Program-made: the position numbers and the translations under genes
Notes under the pieces: model-generated
Databases searched by the model: none
Seen by the model: the letters and a program-made list of their open reading frames with translations, nothing else
Told to the model about the DNA's origin: nothing
Part shown: piece by piece, positions 62,543-64,000 of the stretch
Position numbering within the stretch: position 1 is the stretch's first letter
Layout: every line of letters begins with the position of its first letter
Origin: Cellulosimicrobium sp. CUA-896
GTDB taxonomy: Bacteria; Actinomycetota; Actinomycetes; Actinomycetales; Cellulomonadaceae
Direction of reading: 5' to 3'
NCBI RefSeq assembly: GCF_001942335.1
Contig: NZ_MKKH01000004.1
Coordinates: 30,454 to 94,453, forward strand
DNA length: 64,000 bases

Positions 62543-62570
62543 GGACGAGCACACCTCACGGAGGACCGCC

Positions 62571-63523
62571 ATGGCCGTCGACACCCGACCGCTCGCCGTG
62601 CTCACGGGCGCGACGGGCGGCATCGGCCGTGCGCTCGCGGCCGAGCTCGTGCGGCACGGGTACGACCTGGTCGTGTCCGCGCACGACGACGGGGTGCACG
62701 CCCTGCCCGCCGAGCTCACCGCTCCCCCGGCGCACCGGCTGCCCCGGCCGGCCCCGCGCGAGGCGGGGACGACCGGTCCGACGTCCACCCCGACCTCCGA
62801 CCCGACGACCACCACGACGCCCGGCCCGACGGCCACCACGGCGCCCGGCACGGCGCGACGGGACGACGTCCCCGTCACCGCCGTCCAGGTCGTCGCCGTG
62901 CAGGCCGACCTCACCGCGCCGGAGGGCGTGCGCGCGCTCGTCGCCGCCGTGCGCGCCACCGGGCGCCCCGTCGACGTCCTCGCGCTCAACGCGGGCGTCG
63001 CGCACGGGGGGCCGTTCGTCACGAGCGACGTCGCGGGCGACCTCGACGTCGTCGCGCTCGACGTCGTGGCGACCGTCCACCTCGCCAAGGAGCTCGTCCC
63101 GGCGATGGCGCGGCGCGGTGCGGGGCGCGTGCTGATCACGGCGTCCACGGCCGCGGCCATGCCCGGTCCGTGGTTCGCGACGTACGCCGCGTCCAAGTCC
63201 TTCGTCGTGTCGTTCGGCGCCGCGCTGCGCCACGAGCTGCGCGGCACCGGCGTCACCGTGACCACCCTCCTGCCGGGGCCGACGGACACCGCGCTGTTCG
63301 TACGCTCCGGCATGGGCCGCACGCGCGTGGGCCGCGGCACGAAGGACTCCGCGTCGACGGTCGCCGCCGCCGCGTACCGCGGGCTCGTGGCCGGGCGGGC
63401 GACGTTGCTCGTGCGGTCGGTCAACCCGTGCTGCAGGTCGTGGCGGGGGCGGTGCTGCCCCGGCGGCTCGCCGCCGCCGCGCAGGCGCTCTACACCGCCC
63501 CGCCGGACGGCCCGGCCTCGTGA
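62571..63523 (+). CDS. Short-chain dehydrogenase/reductase with Thr/Pro-rich insertion
   Basis: About 317 residues, longer than a classical SDR (about 250). The cofactor motif TGATGGIGR and the catalytic Ser and Y-x3-K (LITASTAAAMPGPWFATYAA, then SKSF) are intact. Between the second and third strands (about residues 51-104) lies a Thr/Pro-rich low-complexity insertion (for example TTGPTSTPTSDPTTTTTPGP). The frame breaks near 63428 (one C lost; expected SVNPVLQVVAGAVLPRRLAA). The ATG at 62571 has GGAGGA upstream. It overlaps the convergent gene by about 34 bases. Confidence 0.86.
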
Positions 63524-63939
63524 CCCGGCTGCCCGTGCGTGCGCCGCTCCTGCTTCATGCGCGCCTCGAACAGGTGCCGGACGCCGCCCGCGAGCTCGTC
63601 GCGCGCCCGGCGCTCGTGCTCGCGGAACGCCGTCCAGTAGCCGTCGTCGTAGTCCTCGACGAGCTGGAAGGTCCACCGGCCCTCGACGACGTTGCGCCCG
63701 ACGAGCTCGGCCTCGATCCGGTCGGCGACCTCGCCGTGCCCGGCGGCCCGCAGCTTCTCGACGGCGTCGCCGAGCGCGAGGTCGGCCTCGCCCGTGAGCT
63801 GGTGGAACGTGTACAGGTGCCCGCGCGCCCGCTCGGTCGTCTCGAGCGCCTCGCTCAGGGCACCGAGCGCCTCGACCGTCGCGTCGTCGACGCCCTCGGG
63901 GGTGGGGCGGCCGGGCAGGTCCTTCGCGTCGTCGGTCAC
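63490..63939 (-). CDS. Conserved actinobacterial hypothetical protein
   Basis: 149 residues, soluble and highly charged, rich in helix-forming residues (ALGALSEALETTERARGHLY, TGEADLALGDAVEKLRAAGH, RTFQ-like core GRWTFQLVEDYDDGYW and HERRARDELAGGVRHLFEAR). I recognise it as a conserved high-GC actinobacterial type but know no function. The start is GTG 63939; another GTG lies three codons upstream. Its 3' end overlaps the SDR gene tail-to-tail. Confidence 0.75.
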   Translation of the reverse strand: MTDDAKDLPGRPTPEGVDDATVEALGALSEALETTERARGHLYTFHQLTGEADLALGDAVEKLRAAGHGEVADRIEAELVGRNVVEGRWTFQLVEDYDDGYWTAFREHERRARDELAGGVRHLFEARMKQERRTHGQPGHEAGPSGGAV

Positions 63940-64000
63940 GGGCGTCACGCTAGGTCGGGCGTGCGCGCCGCGCACCCGGGCCCTCGGACGCCCTGCCCGT

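Noticed and set aside
1..64000. Programmed ribosomal frameshifting as explanation for the many breaks
   Set aside because: Breaks occur in unrelated genes at random domain positions, without a common slippery heptamer or downstream structure, and nearly all fit loss of one G or C.

Overview
This is a very GC-rich (my estimate is above 70 percent) bacterial chromosome segment with short intergenic gaps, many GTG starts, 4-base start/stop overlaps, and typical actinobacterial families: PspC, DUF2630, DUF2945, an ECF41 (SigJ) sigma factor, a LuxR regulator with an N-terminal ATPase, and XRE regulators with a MmyB-like domain. The polysaccharide genes (GH127, GH31, a secreted LamG/CBM glycosidase) suggest Micrococcales, near Cellulosimicrobium, Cellulomonas or Isoptericola. 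That placement is inference. I saw no rRNA, tRNA, CRISPR array, transposase or phage genes.

Layout. 1-938: the end of an HrpA-type helicase. 951-12007: one catabolic regulon with an oligopeptide-type ABC importer, two amidohydrolase-fold proteins, a cytidine-deaminase-fold protein, a creatininase-family enzyme, an MFS carrier and a GntR/FCD regulator, tied together by five copies of a VanR-like operator. 12101-22948: housekeeping and transport genes (2H phosphoesterase, FabF-like synthase, APC permease, old-yellow-enzyme, drug-type ABC exporter with TetR, membrane protein plus winged-helix regulator, Tag, SdaA). 22949-23242: a gene-free island of repeats and two perfect long inverted repeats. 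23243-35830: a LacI-controlled glycan locus (secreted glycosidase, GH31, GH127, sugar ABC importer, LacI) with palindromic operators at both ends. 35970-44763: a long leftward run, much of it joined by ATGA overlaps (two XRE regulators, royal-jelly-like protein, quinone oxidoreductase, PEBP, SDR, SLAC1, FtsX-type ABC pair). 44948-51527: LuxR regulator, haloperoxidase-like hydrolase, ECF41 sigma factor with its carboxymuconolactone decarboxylase partner, and an MGT-type glycosyltransferase. 51646-63939: TetR, molybdoenzyme plus flavin reductase, a serpin lipoprotein, RidA/MarR pair, Ohr/OhrR, a P-loop kinase, and a CrtI-like oxidoreductase with SRPBCC and SDR neighbours.

Two points affect how this annotation should be read. 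First, more than 30 genes or gene parts are broken by apparent single-base losses, nearly always in G or C runs. I treat these as probable sequence errors, annotate each gene across the break, and give the break position. Second, at least six genes carry short tandem duplications in, across or directly next to their stop codons. That pattern looks biological and is listed in the findings.
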